Below, one piece after another: positions 34,425 to 44,007 of a DNA stretch of 64,000 nt. The notes below the pieces were generated by a model, which saw only the letters and a program-made list of their open reading frames with translations, searched no databases and was not told the origin of the DNA. Position 1 is the stretch's first letter; every line of letters begins with the position of its first letter. Origin of the DNA: Streptomyces sp. LBL (GTDB lineage Bacteria > Actinomycetota > Actinomycetes > Streptomycetales > Streptomycetaceae); the NCBI RefSeq assembly GCF_029893585.1, contig NZ_JARXYX010000015.1, forward strand, positions 124,001 through 188,000. The letters are read 5' to 3'. The translations under genes and the position numbers were made by a program.

Positions 34425-35990
34425 ATGTCACGAACCAAGCCAGGCTGGCAACGTCGGCTGATAGCGGGCACCGCCGCAGGCGCGGCACTGCTCACGTCCG
34501 CCGCGTGCAGCGCCGCCACACAGCCCACCAGCGGGAACTCCGCCGCCGCCGGCCCGGTGCGCAACGGAGGCACCCTCGTCGTCGCACAGACGAGCGACGC
34601 CGATCCAGGCGGGTTCCTCAAGACTTCGATCGGCAACATCCTGTCCGAGTACCAGGTCCTCGAGACCTTGACCCTCATCGGTGCCAAGACCGGCCAGCCG
34701 GAAGGCGTCCTCGCGAAGTCGTGGAAGCTCGCACCCGACGCCAAGAGCATCGACATCACGCTCCGTGACGATGTGACGTTCCACAGCGGCCGCAAGCTGA
34801 CGGCGAGCGACGTCATCTTCACGCTGAAGAAGGTGCGGGACCCGGCGACGGGCGCGGCCAACCAGCCTCTCGCCGCCCAGGTCTCCTCGATGAAGGCCAA
34901 CGGCGACCACGAGCTCACGCTCACCTTCTCGAAGCCGACGCCGAACATCTTCGACCTGTTCGAGACGATGCCGATCCTCAACCCCGCGACCTACGCCGAC
35001 TACGCGGCCGGCAAGGTCGTCGACGGCACCGGTCGTTTCGCCTGGAAGTCCTGGACGCCCGGGGGCAAGGTCGTACTCACCAAGTACGCCAAGTACCGCG
35101 ACGCCAAGAACACACATCTCGACAAGATCGAGATCAACATCATCAATGACCCGACCGCCATCGTGTCGGCGATCCGCAGCGGTCGCGTCCAGTACGGCGT
35201 CGGCATGCCCGCCCTCGACGCGCGCACCCTGAGCAAGCAGTCGGGCTACGCCCTGGTGACGTCGGGCGGGTCGGCGATCCCCCTCGCCTTCGACGTGACG
35301 AAGGCGCCGTTCGACAACAAGACCGTGCGCCAGGCGATCCAGTACGCGATCGACCGCAACCGCATCGTGCAGCAGGTCGAGGGCGGTCAGGCGCAGGCGA
35401 CGGACCTGCCGTGGAAGACGTCCACCGCCGGCTACGACGCCACCCAGGCGAAGCAGTACACCTACCAGCCGGACAAGGCCAAGAAGATGCTCGCCCAGGC
35501 GGGTGTGAAGGGTGCCTCGTTCGACGTCGTCACACTGAACACCCCTGAGGCCACCGGCATCTTCCAGATCGTCAAGAACAACCTCGCCGCCGTCGGGTTG
35601 AACGCCAAACCCGTCATTCTCAGCGCCACCGAGTACGACGAGCGGATCGCCAAGCAGGACATCGGGACACCTGCCGTCCTGATGATGAACAGCAACGCGC
35701 TGTCGCCGGCTTCCCAGGTCGTCAGCCGCCCGGAGCTGGTCGCGAGCGAGAACCTGCTGAAGTTCCAGAGTCCCGAGTACACGAAGCTCGTCCAGAAGGT
35801 CACCGGCGCCGCCACGACCGATGCGCAGAAGAAGGCGGTGCACGACTACAACGCGTACTTCCTCGACCAGGCGTTCGCGCTCCCGCTGATCACGCGCTCG
35901 ACCATGACGGTCCGGTCACAGGAAGTCGGCGGCATCGCGTCCACCCGGACCGGCTTCCTCGACCTCGGCAAGGCGTGGCTGTCCAAATGA
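34425..35990 (+). CDS. Dpp/Opp-type substrate-binding lipoprotein
   Basis: A 521-residue SBP family 5 protein. The signal peptide ends in a lipobox (LLTSAAC). The body has the family pattern GGTLVVAQTSD, VLAKSWKLAPDAKSIDITLRD and DVTFHSGRKLTASDVIFTLKK. TAGGAG precedes the ATG. Family members bind peptides, but many bind oligosaccharides, opines or nickel; the sugar-type enzymes in this operon favour a glycoside or glycan ligand. It overlaps the permease start by 4 bp. Confidence 0.92.
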   Translation: MSRTKPGWQRRLIAGTAAGAALLTSAACSAATQPTSGNSAAAGPVRNGGTLVVAQTSDADPGGFLKTSIGNILSEYQVLETLTLIGAKTGQPEGVLAKSWKLAPDAKSIDITLRDDVTFHSGRKLTASDVIFTLKKVRDPATGAANQPLAAQVSSMKANGDHELTLTFSKPTPNIFDLFETMPILNPATYADYAAGKVVDGTGRFAWKSWTPGGKVVLTKYAKYRDAKNTHLDKIEINIINDPTAIVSAIRSGRVQYGVGMPALDARTLSKQSGYALVTSGGSAIPLAFDVTKAPFDNKTVRQAIQYAIDRNRIVQQVEGGQAQATDLPWKTSTAGYDATQAKQYTYQPDKAKKMLAQAGVKGASFDVVTLNTPEATGIFQIVKNNLAAVGLNAKPVILSATEYDERIAKQDIGTPAVLMMNSNALSPASQVVSRPELVASENLLKFQSPEYTKLVQKVTGAATTDAQKKAVHDYNAYFLDQAFALPLITRSTMTVRSQEVGGIASTRTGFLDLGKAWLSK

Positions 35991-36940
35991 TCAGGTATCT
36001 GACGCGCAAGGTGCCGTCAGTGATGTTCGTGCTCCTCGCCAGTTCGATCGTCGCTTTCGCGCTGCCTCGGCTCGCACCGGGAGACGTCTCCGTCACCCTC
36101 GCCGGGTCGGATCCGACAGCCGCCAACATCGCCGCCATCCGACGGGAGCTGGGTCTGGACCGGCCCCTCACCGTGCAGTACTGGGAGTGGATCTCCGGAC
36201 TGTTCCACGGTGACCTGGGCCAGTCCTACCTCCTGCACCGCAGCGTCTCGAGCCTCATCGGCGACCGGCTGGAGAGCACCGTCGAGCTGGCCGTGTTCGC
36301 CACCCTGCTCGTCCTCGTCATCGGGACCACGCTGGGAGTCCTCGCCGGGTCGGCCAAACGCTGGTGGGCGCGGACGGGGTTCGACCTGGGCAACAGCATC
36401 CTGGTCGCCGTACCGTCGTTCCTCATGGCCCTGGCGTTCATCCTCGTCTTCGGCGTGTACCACCGCTGGCTGCCCGTCAGCGGCGAGGTGAGCGTGCTGC
36501 ACGATCCCTCGATCGGGATCCAGTACCTGGTCCTTCCCGCGGTCGCGCTGGCCCTGTCGCCCGCCGGGAGCGTGGCCCGCCTGCTCCAGACGGAGATGTC
36601 CAGGGTCCGCAACGAGGACTTCGTCGACCTGGCCCTGGCCAAGGGCGCCTCACCCCGGCGGATCACGCTGCGCCACGTGCTGCGCAACAGCTTCGGCACC
36701 GCGGTCGTGGCGATCGGCCTGGAGATCGGAACCCTGCTCGGCGGCGCCGTCGTCATGGAGTCGGTCTTCAACCGCAACGGGCTCGGCCAGCTCGCCGTCT
36801 CCAGCGTGCAGACGCGCGACTTCACCGTCCTTCAGGTACTGATCCTCGGTGTGGTCTGCGTGGCGGTGATCTGTCAGATCGTCACCGAGATGGTCCTCGC
36901 GGCACTCGACCCGAAGATCAGGTTGGGAGACCAGTCATGA
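35987..36940 (+). CDS. Dpp/Opp-type ABC permease (DppB class)
   Basis: A 317-residue permease with six helices. The first helix is followed by the periplasmic segment LAPGDVSVTLAGSDPTAANIAAIRRELGLD typical of DppB. The coupling loop includes DLALAKGASPRRITLRHVLRNS. The ATG overlaps the binding-protein stop (ATGA). It pairs with the DppC-class permease that follows. Confidence 0.93.
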   Translation: MIRYLTRKVPSVMFVLLASSIVAFALPRLAPGDVSVTLAGSDPTAANIAAIRRELGLDRPLTVQYWEWISGLFHGDLGQSYLLHRSVSSLIGDRLESTVELAVFATLLVLVIGTTLGVLAGSAKRWWARTGFDLGNSILVAVPSFLMALAFILVFGVYHRWLPVSGEVSVLHDPSIGIQYLVLPAVALALSPAGSVARLLQTEMSRVRNEDFVDLALAKGASPRRITLRHVLRNSFGTAVVAIGLEIGTLLGGAVVMESVFNRNGLGQLAVSSVQTRDFTVLQVLILGVVCVAVICQIVTEMVLAALDPKIRLGDQS

Positions 36941-37818
36941 CCCACGTTCCCCTGCCGGCGTCCGGTGCGGCCCCCGCGGCGACGCGCCGGACGCTGAACC
37001 CGACGCTGGCCCGCTATCTGTCGGCCTTCCGCACCCCGAAGGGCATCATCGGGCTGTCGATCCTCGCCGTCATGGTGCTCGCCGCCCTGCTCGCTCCGGT
37101 CCTGTTCTCGGGCGGCTTCGACCAGCAGGGGTCGGACACCTTCGCCGGGCCCTCGCTCGGACACCTCTTCGGTACGGACGAGTTCGGCCGTGACATCTTC
37201 GTCCGCAGCGTCTACGGGCTGCGCGTCGATCTGAGCCTCATCCTGAGCGCGGTGCCGCTCAGCATGGCCGTCGGTACGCTGCTCGGCCTCTGCGGTGCCC
37301 TCTACGAATGGCTCGGCGCGGGGGTGCAGCGGCTGCTCGACGTGATCATCGGCTTCCCCGGGCTGATCCTCGGCGTCTGCCTGGTGGCGATCCTCGGTCC
37401 CGGCTGGTTCGGGTTGTTCCTCACCATCCTGATCGGCGGCCTGCCCAGCGCGGGGCGTCTGGCGCGCGGCGCGTGGCTCACCCAGCAGGGCAAGGAGTAC
37501 GTCCTCGCCGCCCGGGTGCTCGGCGTCTCGCGCCGGCAACTGCTGATCCGGCACGTGCTGCCGAACGCGATGGACGCCATCGTCGTCAACGGCGCCGTCT
37601 GGATGGTCATCGGCGTCTACATCGAGGCGGGCCTGTCCATCGTCGGCCTCGGTGTGCAGCCGCCGACGCCGTCGCTGGGCGTGCTACTCAACAACGGCCT
37701 TCGGTTCGTATCCCAGTCCCCCACCTACATCATGGGCCCCGCGCTGCTGCTTCTGCTGCTCGCGGTGGGCGTCAGCCTGATGTCCGACGCGCTCAACGAG
37801 GCGGTGAATCGCCGATGA
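36937..37818 (+). CDS. Dpp/Opp-type ABC permease (DppC class)
   Basis: A 293-residue permease of the DppC class. It has the diagnostic GHLFGTDEFGRDIFVRSVYG segment after the first helix, and YVLAARVLGVSRRQLLIRHVLPNAM as coupling loop. The start overlaps DppB by 4 bp, and its stop overlaps the ATPase start. It completes the membrane channel. Confidence 0.94.
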   Translation: MTHVPLPASGAAPAATRRTLNPTLARYLSAFRTPKGIIGLSILAVMVLAALLAPVLFSGGFDQQGSDTFAGPSLGHLFGTDEFGRDIFVRSVYGLRVDLSLILSAVPLSMAVGTLLGLCGALYEWLGAGVQRLLDVIIGFPGLILGVCLVAILGPGWFGLFLTILIGGLPSAGRLARGAWLTQQGKEYVLAARVLGVSRRQLLIRHVLPNAMDAIVVNGAVWMVIGVYIEAGLSIVGLGVQPPTPSLGVLLNNGLRFVSQSPTYIMGPALLLLLLAVGVSLMSDALNEAVNRR

Positions 37819-39926
37819 CCTCCTCGGCCAACTCAAGTCTGACCCAGCCGCCGGCGGCGGTGAAGAGCAAGGGTTCGCCGCTGCTGCGCGTCCAGGGCCT
37901 GGGCACGGAGTTCAGACTGAAGAGCGGCGGCGTCAAAGCCGTCAACGATGTCAGCTTCGACATCTACCCGGGCGACGTCCTCGGCATCGTGGGCGAGTCC
38001 GGCTCGGGCAAGTCGGTCACCGCGCGCTCCATCATGCGGATGGTGCGCCCGCCGGGCGAGATCTACGCCGGCACGGTGCAGTTCGACGGCGAGGACCTGC
38101 TCGCGCTGCCCGAGAGCGAGATGCGGCGCAGGCGCGGCAGCAAGGTGGCGATGGTCTTCCAGGACCCGCAGGCCGCGCTCAACCCCGTCATGAAGGTCGG
38201 CGACCAGATCGTCGAGGCCATGACGGTCCACGGCGTCGACAAGAAGACCGCGCGCGCCCGGGCGGTCGAACTTCTCGAACAGGTCGGCATTCCCGACATA
38301 CCGACGAAGATCGATCAGTACCCGCATCAGTTCTCCGGCGGCATGCGCCAGCGCGTCGTCATCGCGATCGCCCTCGCGAACGATCCGGCGCTGCTCATCG
38401 CCGACGAGCCGACGACCGCTCTCGACGTCACGATCCAGGCCCAGATCCTGCGGCTGCTGTCCAGGCTGCGCACCGAACTCGGCATCGCTGTCGCGATCAT
38501 CACGCACGACATGGGCGTGGTCGCCGAGCTCTGTACGGACGTGGTCGTGATGTACGGCGGCCGCACGGTGGAGAAGGGCACCGTCGAGCAGGTCTTCACG
38601 CATCCTCGCCACCCGTACACGGCGGCGTTGCTCGATGCCATGCCACGCCTCGACGACGACCGGGACGGCCGGCCGCTCCCGGCGATTCCCGGCGCCCCGC
38701 CCGACCCCGCCGCCCTCCCGGCGGGCTGCGCGTTCGCACCGCGCTGCCAGTTCGCCGAGGACGCGTGCGGGCAGGGAACGCCGGAGCTGCTGCAGATCGG
38801 TGGGACGGGGCAGACCGCGGCGTGCTTCGTCGCCCAGCGTGGCGTCGACGTCTCCCCGAGCCATGTCGTGGCGACAGTGCCCGCCGAGGATGCGGCGCCC
38901 GCACCGCAGACCCCGGTGCCGACCGCCGAAACGGTGCTGGAGGTCCGCGACCTCAGGATCGATGTCGGATCGCGGCGGCACGGGCTGTTCCACCAGGAAC
39001 CCCCGGTGTACGCCGTCGACTCGGTGAGCCTGTCCGTGCACGCGGGCCGCACCCTCGGGCTCGTGGGCGAGAGCGGCTGCGGCAAGTCGACGCTGTCCCG
39101 CGGCATCGTCGGCATCAACCCCATCGCCGGCGGGTCGGTCCTCGTCGGCGGAACCGATGTGAGCGCCATGCGCGAGGAGGACCTCAAACGGGTCCGGTCC
39201 TCGGTGCAGTACGTGTTCCAGGACCCCTACGCGTCACTGAACCCGCGCCGCACGATCCGGCAGTCCCTCTCCGAGGCGCTCGCGTTCCGCGGCATCGGCG
39301 GCCAGGCTCTCGAAACGGCGGCGCGCTCGCTGATGGAACAGGTGGGACTGCGCCCGGAACTCCTCGACCGCTACCCGCACGCGTTCTCGGGCGGGCAGCG
39401 CCAGCGGATCGGCATCGCCCGGGCTCTGGCCCGCGAACCACGCACGCTGGTGCTCGACGAGCCGGTCTCCGCGCTGGACATGTCGGTCCAGGCACAGATC
39501 ATCAACCTGCTGGAGGAACTGCAGAACGAACTCGGCCTGGGGTACCTGTTCATCGCCCACGACCTGTCGGTCGTGCGTCACCTCAGTGACACGGTCGCCG
39601 TGATGTACCTCGGCAGGATCGTCGAGTACGGCGATGTCGCCGACGTCTACGGCAGCCCCCAACACCCCTACACCGCCGCACTGTTGTCGTCGTCGCCGGT
39701 GGCGAGCGTCGCGGAGCGGGAGCGGGAGAGCATCGTTCTGCGGGGCGATCTGCCGAGCCCGGCGAACCCGCCCTCCGGCTGCCGGTTCCGCACCCGGTGC
39801 CCGATCGGCCCGCTGGCGCACCCGGACCGGACGATCTGCGCGGAATCCGACCCGCAACTCACCCTCACCCCCACCGGCCAGCGTGCCGCCTGCCATTTCG
39901 CCGGCGAACTCGCGGGCCGGCCCTGA
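37815..39926 (+). CDS. Fused double ATPase of the Dpp-type importer
   Basis: A 703-residue fusion of DppD-like and DppF-like ATPases. The first half has Walker A GIVGESGSGKSVT near residue 60, signature FSGGMRQRVVIA and Walker B LLIADEPTTALDV. The second half has LVGESGCGKSTLSRG near residue 415, FSGGQRQRIGIARAL and LVLDEPVSALDMS. Each half ends in a Cys-rich oligopeptide/dipeptide C-terminal motif (FAPRCQFAEDACG and FRTRCPIGPLAH). Such fusions (as in GsiA-type proteins) drive import of peptides, glutathione or glycosides. Confidence 0.95.
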   Translation: MTSSANSSLTQPPAAVKSKGSPLLRVQGLGTEFRLKSGGVKAVNDVSFDIYPGDVLGIVGESGSGKSVTARSIMRMVRPPGEIYAGTVQFDGEDLLALPESEMRRRRGSKVAMVFQDPQAALNPVMKVGDQIVEAMTVHGVDKKTARARAVELLEQVGIPDIPTKIDQYPHQFSGGMRQRVVIAIALANDPALLIADEPTTALDVTIQAQILRLLSRLRTELGIAVAIITHDMGVVAELCTDVVVMYGGRTVEKGTVEQVFTHPRHPYTAALLDAMPRLDDDRDGRPLPAIPGAPPDPAALPAGCAFAPRCQFAEDACGQGTPELLQIGGTGQTAACFVAQRGVDVSPSHVVATVPAEDAAPAPQTPVPTAETVLEVRDLRIDVGSRRHGLFHQEPPVYAVDSVSLSVHAGRTLGLVGESGCGKSTLSRGIVGINPIAGGSVLVGGTDVSAMREEDLKRVRSSVQYVFQDPYASLNPRRTIRQSLSEALAFRGIGGQALETAARSLMEQVGLRPELLDRYPHAFSGGQRQRIGIARALAREPRTLVLDEPVSALDMSVQAQIINLLEELQNELGLGYLFIAHDLSVVRHLSDTVAVMYLGRIVEYGDVADVYGSPQHPYTAALLSSSPVASVAERERESIVLRGDLPSPANPPSGCRFRTRCPIGPLAHPDRTICAESDPQLTLTPTGQRAACHFAGELAGRP

Positions 39927-39983
39927 ACCGCGTCCCGACGGCACCTTCCGCCCTTCTGGCCGCACCTTCCGAGAGGAACCCGT

Positions 39984-40871
39984 ATGCGTATCGCGCTCAA
40001 CCCCATTCAGTGGATGGCCAGTGACGACGGCTGGCTCGACCCGTCCAAGGCACCGGAAAGGTCGCAGCTGCTGTCGCTGATCAAGCAGGCCGGTTTCGAC
40101 TCGGTGATGGCCGAGGTCCCGGCGGACTGGACCGTCGACCGCTATCTGGCGGCCCTGGACGAGACCGGCCTGGCTCTGGCACCCGGCTACTTCGTGTGCC
40201 GGTCGGACGGCCGGGACGGCAACGAGAACGACATCGTCGCGAGCGCCGGCGTCATCGCGCGCCAGCACGCCGAACTCGGCATGACCCAGATCGGTATCGG
40301 CCTGGCGATGGGCAAGGACATGCCGCGCGTGGCGCACCCGGCGCAGGCGTACGACGCCGACCCCTCGCGCGTCGAGGCCGTGACGGCGTTGATCGCGAGG
40401 ATCGCCGACGCGATGGTCGCCGAGGGCGTCCGGCCCAACCTGCACCCGCACGTGGGCACCTGGATCGAGACCGAGGAGGAGGGCCGGGCGGTGCTCGACG
40501 CCATTCCGGCATCCCGGCTCGGTTTCCTGCCCGACACCGGGCACCTGGCGTGGGCGGGCTCGGACGTCGGCAAGTTCGTCGCGGACTACGCGGAGCGGAT
40601 TCCGTTCGTCCATGTGAAGGACTGCCGGCTCAGTGTGGCGGCCCAGGGCCGCGAACAGGACTGGGGCTATCAGCAGACCGTCATGGGCGGCCTGTGGGTG
40701 GAACCCGGTCGCGGCGAGCTCGACCTCACCGGGATCCTCGGCAACCTGCCGAGCACGTTCGACGGCTGGCTGATGGTCGAGGTCGACTGCCCGGACATCG
40801 CCGATCCCTACGACAGCGCCGTCGCGTCGGCGCGCTGGATGCACGACACGTTCCCCTCGACGACCACCTGA
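39984..40871 (+). CDS. Sugar phosphate isomerase/epimerase-like TIM-barrel protein (second)
   Basis: A 295-residue TIM barrel of the xylose-isomerase-like/IolE type. Candidate metal residues lie in NLHPHVGTWIE (His, Glu), LPDTGHLAWAG (Asp, His), PFVHVKDCR (His, Asp) and LMVEVDCPD (Glu). It is the last gene of the importer operon and mirrors the isomerase at 7755, again with a Gfo/Idh partner. Dehydratase, isomerase or 3-keto-glycoside cleavage are all possible. Confidence 0.86.
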   Translation: MRIALNPIQWMASDDGWLDPSKAPERSQLLSLIKQAGFDSVMAEVPADWTVDRYLAALDETGLALAPGYFVCRSDGRDGNENDIVASAGVIARQHAELGMTQIGIGLAMGKDMPRVAHPAQAYDADPSRVEAVTALIARIADAMVAEGVRPNLHPHVGTWIETEEEGRAVLDAIPASRLGFLPDTGHLAWAGSDVGKFVADYAERIPFVHVKDCRLSVAAQGREQDWGYQQTVMGGLWVEPGRGELDLTGILGNLPSTFDGWLMVEVDCPDIADPYDSAVASARWMHDTFPSTTT

Positions 40872-40908
40872 TCACGTGAGGTTTCAAGAGACGTAACGGC
40901 AGTGCACG

Positions 40909-40944
40909 GCGGCGGCCCGTCACCTGAGGGTGACGGGCCGCCGC
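40909..40944. terminator. Bidirectional hairpin terminator
   Basis: A perfect 16-bp stem (40909-40924 with 40929-40944) around the loop TGAG lies between the convergent isomerase and aldolase genes. It is GC-rich and has no U tract, as usual in Streptomyces. Confidence 0.85.
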
Positions 40945-40986
40945 GTCGGTGTGTCATCAGCACCACCGCTCTTCACACGATCAGCG

Positions 40987-42018
40987 TCAGAGCGTGGTCC
41001 GGGCCGCCGCGAGGTCGAGGGCGATGTCGGTGATCATGTCCTCCTGGCCGCCGACCATCTTGCGCCGGCCGACCTCGACCAGGATCGCCCGGGTGTCGAT
41101 GCCGTAGCGGCGGGCGGCGGTCTCGGCATGGCGCAGGAAACTGGAGTACACGCCGGCGTAGCCGAGGGTGAGCGTCTCGCGGTCCACCCGTACTTCGCGG
41201 TCCTGCAGGGGCCGTACGACGTCGTCGGCGGCGTCCATCAGCGGGAACAGGTCGCAGCCGTGCTCCCAGCCCATCAGGTCCGCGACGGCGACGAACGCCT
41301 CCAACGGGCAGTTGCCCGCACCGGCGCCCTGGCCGGCGAGGGAGGCGTCGACGCGGGTGACGCCGTTCTCGACGGCGACGACCGAGTTGGCCACGCCCAG
41401 GCCGAGGTTGTGGTGGGCGTGGATGCCCACCTCCGTGTCCGGGGACAGGACGTCGCGGTAGGCACGGACGCGGTCGCGGACGCCGTCCATGGTGAGGCGG
41501 CCGCCGGAGTCGGTGACGTAGACGCCGTGCGCGCCGTAGGACTCCATCAGCGCGGCCTGCCGGGCGAGTTCGGCGGGTTCGGCCATGTGGGACATCATGA
41601 GGAACCCGGCCACGTCCATGCCCAGGTCGCGGGCCGCGGCGATGTGCTGGGCGGAGATGTCGGCCTCGGTGCAGTGGGTGGCGACCCGGACCGAGCGGAT
41701 GCCCAGGGCGTGGGCCTGCTTCAGGTCGTGCAGCGTGCCGATGCCGGGCAGCAGCAGCGTGGTGGGCACCGCGTGCCGGACGACATCGCAGACGGCCTCG
41801 ATCCACTCCCAGTCGGTGTGTGCGCCGACGCCGTAGGTGATGCTGGAGCCTGACAGGCCGTCGCCGTGGGCGATCTCGATCGCGGCGACGCCGGCGGTGT
41901 CGAGGGCGGCGGCGATGGTGCGGGCCTGGTCGACGGTGTAGCGGTGGCGGACGGCGTGCATGCCGTCCCTGAGGGTCACGTCCTGCACGTACAGGGTGGT
42001 CGGCCGGGGCGCGGTCAT
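40987..42018 (-). CDS. mhpE: 4-hydroxy-2-oxovalerate aldolase
   Basis: A 343-residue aldolase of the DmpG/MhpE family, normal length. It starts with the DVTLRDGMHAVRHRYT motif (metal-binding Asp and catalytic region), and has GIHAHHNLGLGVANS (metal His pair) and GAGAGNCPLEAF. It splits 4-hydroxy-2-oxovalerate to pyruvate and acetaldehyde, the latter channelled to the acylating dehydrogenase encoded by the overlapping gene at 42015. This is the last step of the meta-cleavage lower pathway. Confidence 0.95.
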   Translation of the reverse strand: MTAPRPTTLYVQDVTLRDGMHAVRHRYTVDQARTIAAALDTAGVAAIEIAHGDGLSGSSITYGVGAHTDWEWIEAVCDVVRHAVPTTLLLPGIGTLHDLKQAHALGIRSVRVATHCTEADISAQHIAAARDLGMDVAGFLMMSHMAEPAELARQAALMESYGAHGVYVTDSGGRLTMDGVRDRVRAYRDVLSPDTEVGIHAHHNLGLGVANSVVAVENGVTRVDASLAGQGAGAGNCPLEAFVAVADLMGWEHGCDLFPLMDAADDVVRPLQDREVRVDRETLTLGYAGVYSSFLRHAETAARRYGIDTRAILVEVGRRKMVGGQEDMITDIALDLAAARTTL

Positions 42019-42998
42019 CGGGAGACCACCTCCATCAAGCGGTGTGCGGCCATGCGCTCGGCGGTGCGCAGGGCTGCCGAGGTCATGATGTCGAGGTTGC
42101 CGGCGTAGGCGGGCAGGTAGTGGGCGGCGCCCTCCACTTCGAGGAACACCGACACCTTGGCGGCCTCGCCGGAGCGGGATGCCTCCGGGAGCAGGGAGCG
42201 CAGCGGGTCGTCGGCGACGACCCGGTCGAACTGCACCTTCTGCTTGAGGCGGTAGCCGGGGACGTAGGCCTGGACGCGGGTGACCATCTCCTCCACCGAG
42301 GCGATGACCGCGGCGTCGTCGCAGTCGCCGACCAGGCAGTGCACGGTGTCCCGCATGATCAGCGGGGGCTCGGCGGGGTTGAGGACGATGATGGCCTTGC
42401 CGCGGGTCGCGCCGCCGACCTTCTCGATGGCCGCGGAGGTGGTCTCGGTGAACTCGTCGATGTTGGCCCGGGTCCCGGGACCGGCCGAGCGGGAGGAGAT
42501 GGAGGCGACGATCTCCCCGTAGTGCACCGGGGTCACGGCGGCGACGGCGGCGACCACGGGGATGGTGGCCTGCCCACCGCAGGTGACCATGTTGACGTTC
42601 GGCGCGTCCAGATGGGCGTCGCCGTTGACCGGCGGCACGACGTAGGGGCCGAGCGCGGCGGGCGTCAGGTCGACGACCGTACGTCCCAGGGAGCGCAGCA
42701 CCTCGTCGTGGCGGCGGTGGGCGCCGGCGGAGGTGGCGTCGAAGACGATCTCCACGTCGGCGAACTCGTCCAGGGCGACGAGCCCTTCGACGCCCTGGTG
42801 GGTGGTGGCGACCTTCAGGCGGCGGGCACGGGCCAGGCCGTCGGAGTCGGGGTCGATGCCCGCCATGGCGGCGATCTCCAGGGAGTCGGACAGCCGCAGG
42901 ACCTTGATCATCAGGTCGGTGCCGATGTTGCCCGAACCGATGACGGCGACCCTGGTCGGGCCGGCGGTGGGCCGTGGGGCCCGGGGAGTGGTGGTCAT
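42015..42998 (-). CDS. mhpF: Acetaldehyde dehydrogenase (acylating)
   Basis: A 327-residue CoA-acylating aldehyde dehydrogenase. It has an NAD-binding VAVIGSGNIGTDLMIKVL and the catalytic cysteine in NMVTCGGQATIPVVAA. It makes acetyl-CoA from the acetaldehyde delivered by the aldolase; the two proteins form a channelling complex in known systems. It overlaps genes on both sides by 4 bp. Confidence 0.95.
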   Translation of the reverse strand: MTTTPRAPRPTAGPTRVAVIGSGNIGTDLMIKVLRLSDSLEIAAMAGIDPDSDGLARARRLKVATTHQGVEGLVALDEFADVEIVFDATSAGAHRRHDEVLRSLGRTVVDLTPAALGPYVVPPVNGDAHLDAPNVNMVTCGGQATIPVVAAVAAVTPVHYGEIVASISSRSAGPGTRANIDEFTETTSAAIEKVGGATRGKAIIVLNPAEPPLIMRDTVHCLVGDCDDAAVIASVEEMVTRVQAYVPGYRLKQKVQFDRVVADDPLRSLLPEASRSGEAAKVSVFLEVEGAAHYLPAYAGNLDIMTSAALRTAERMAAHRLMEVVSR

Positions 42999-43816
42999 GC
43001 TCCGGTTCCTTCCGTGGCGGCGGCCGCGAACGCGGCGCCGACCGTGCCGAGGCCTTCGATGTGCGCGGTGAACTCGTCGCCTTCGGCGGCGACCACCATC
43101 GGGCCGAGCGCGCCGGTCAGGACGATGTCACCGGCCCGCAGCGGCTCACCGAGGCGGGCGAGGGTGGAGGCGAGCCAGAGGGCGGCGGTGAGCGGGCTGC
43201 CGAGACAGTCGGCGCCGGTGCCCTGCGAGACGGTCTCGCCGTTCCTGGTCAGGGTCATCCGTACGCCGCGCAGGTCGACCCGGTCGAGCGGTACGGGGGT
43301 GCCGCCGAGGACGAACAGGCCGCTGGAGGCGTTGTCGGCGACGGTGTCGACGATGGTGATGTCCCAGTCGGCGATCCGGCTGTCGACGATCTCCAGCGCG
43401 GGCAGGGCGAACGCCGTGGCCCGCAGCAGGTCGGCGACCGTCGGGTCCCGGTGCGGGAGGTCCGCGCCCAGCACCAGAGCGACCTCCGCCTCGACCTTGG
43501 GCTGCAGGAGGCGACCGGGAGCGATCGAGGCCCCCTCGGGCACGGCCATGTCGGCGAAGAGCGCTCCGAAGTCGGGCTGGTCGACGCCGAGCTGGCGTTG
43601 CACGGCGGGTGACGTCAGACCGATCTTGCGGCCCACCAGCCGCCGGCCCGCGGTGACGGCACGCTCGACGTACCGCCGTTGTACGGCGTAGGCGGCGTCG
43701 ATGTCCGCTTCGGGCAGGACATGGCGCACCGGGGAGCAGGGGACGCCGGTGCGGACGGCTTCGTCCAGGACGGCCGCCGCCCTGGTCACGGCGTCGGCGG
43801 AGGCGTGAGCGTTCAT
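42995..43816 (-). CDS. mhpD: 2-oxopent-4-enoate (2-hydroxypentadienoate) hydratase
   Basis: A 273-residue member of the hydratase/decarboxylase family. Conserved parts are GRKIGLTSPAVQRQLGVDQPDFG, VEAEVALVLGADL (metal-binding Glu pair) and GDIVLTGALG. It hydrates 2-hydroxypenta-2,4-dienoate to 4-hydroxy-2-oxovalerate. First gene of the mhpDFE-like operon, divergent from an iclR gene. Decarboxylase activity on oxalocrotonate is an alternative for the family, but gene order favours hydratase. Confidence 0.93.
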   Translation of the reverse strand: MNAHASADAVTRAAAVLDEAVRTGVPCSPVRHVLPEADIDAAYAVQRRYVERAVTAGRRLVGRKIGLTSPAVQRQLGVDQPDFGALFADMAVPEGASIAPGRLLQPKVEAEVALVLGADLPHRDPTVADLLRATAFALPALEIVDSRIADWDITIVDTVADNASSGLFVLGGTPVPLDRVDLRGVRMTLTRNGETVSQGTGADCLGSPLTAALWLASTLARLGEPLRAGDIVLTGALGPMVVAAEGDEFTAHIEGLGTVGAAFAAAATEGTGA

Positions 43817-44007
43817 GCCCGCCTCCGGCCCGGAGCGGTACGGCGAGAGTGGGGGACGAGCATGCGGCTACCTCCTGGAGTGAACGGGACACAGCGAAAC
43901 GGGGCACCGCGAACGGCGCATGGTGCCAGATGTTCGGCGGAGGGGACGGCGGCCGTCACATCCGCGCATCTCAGGTATAGGCGCGGGCTCCGCACCGCGG
44001 CAAAATA

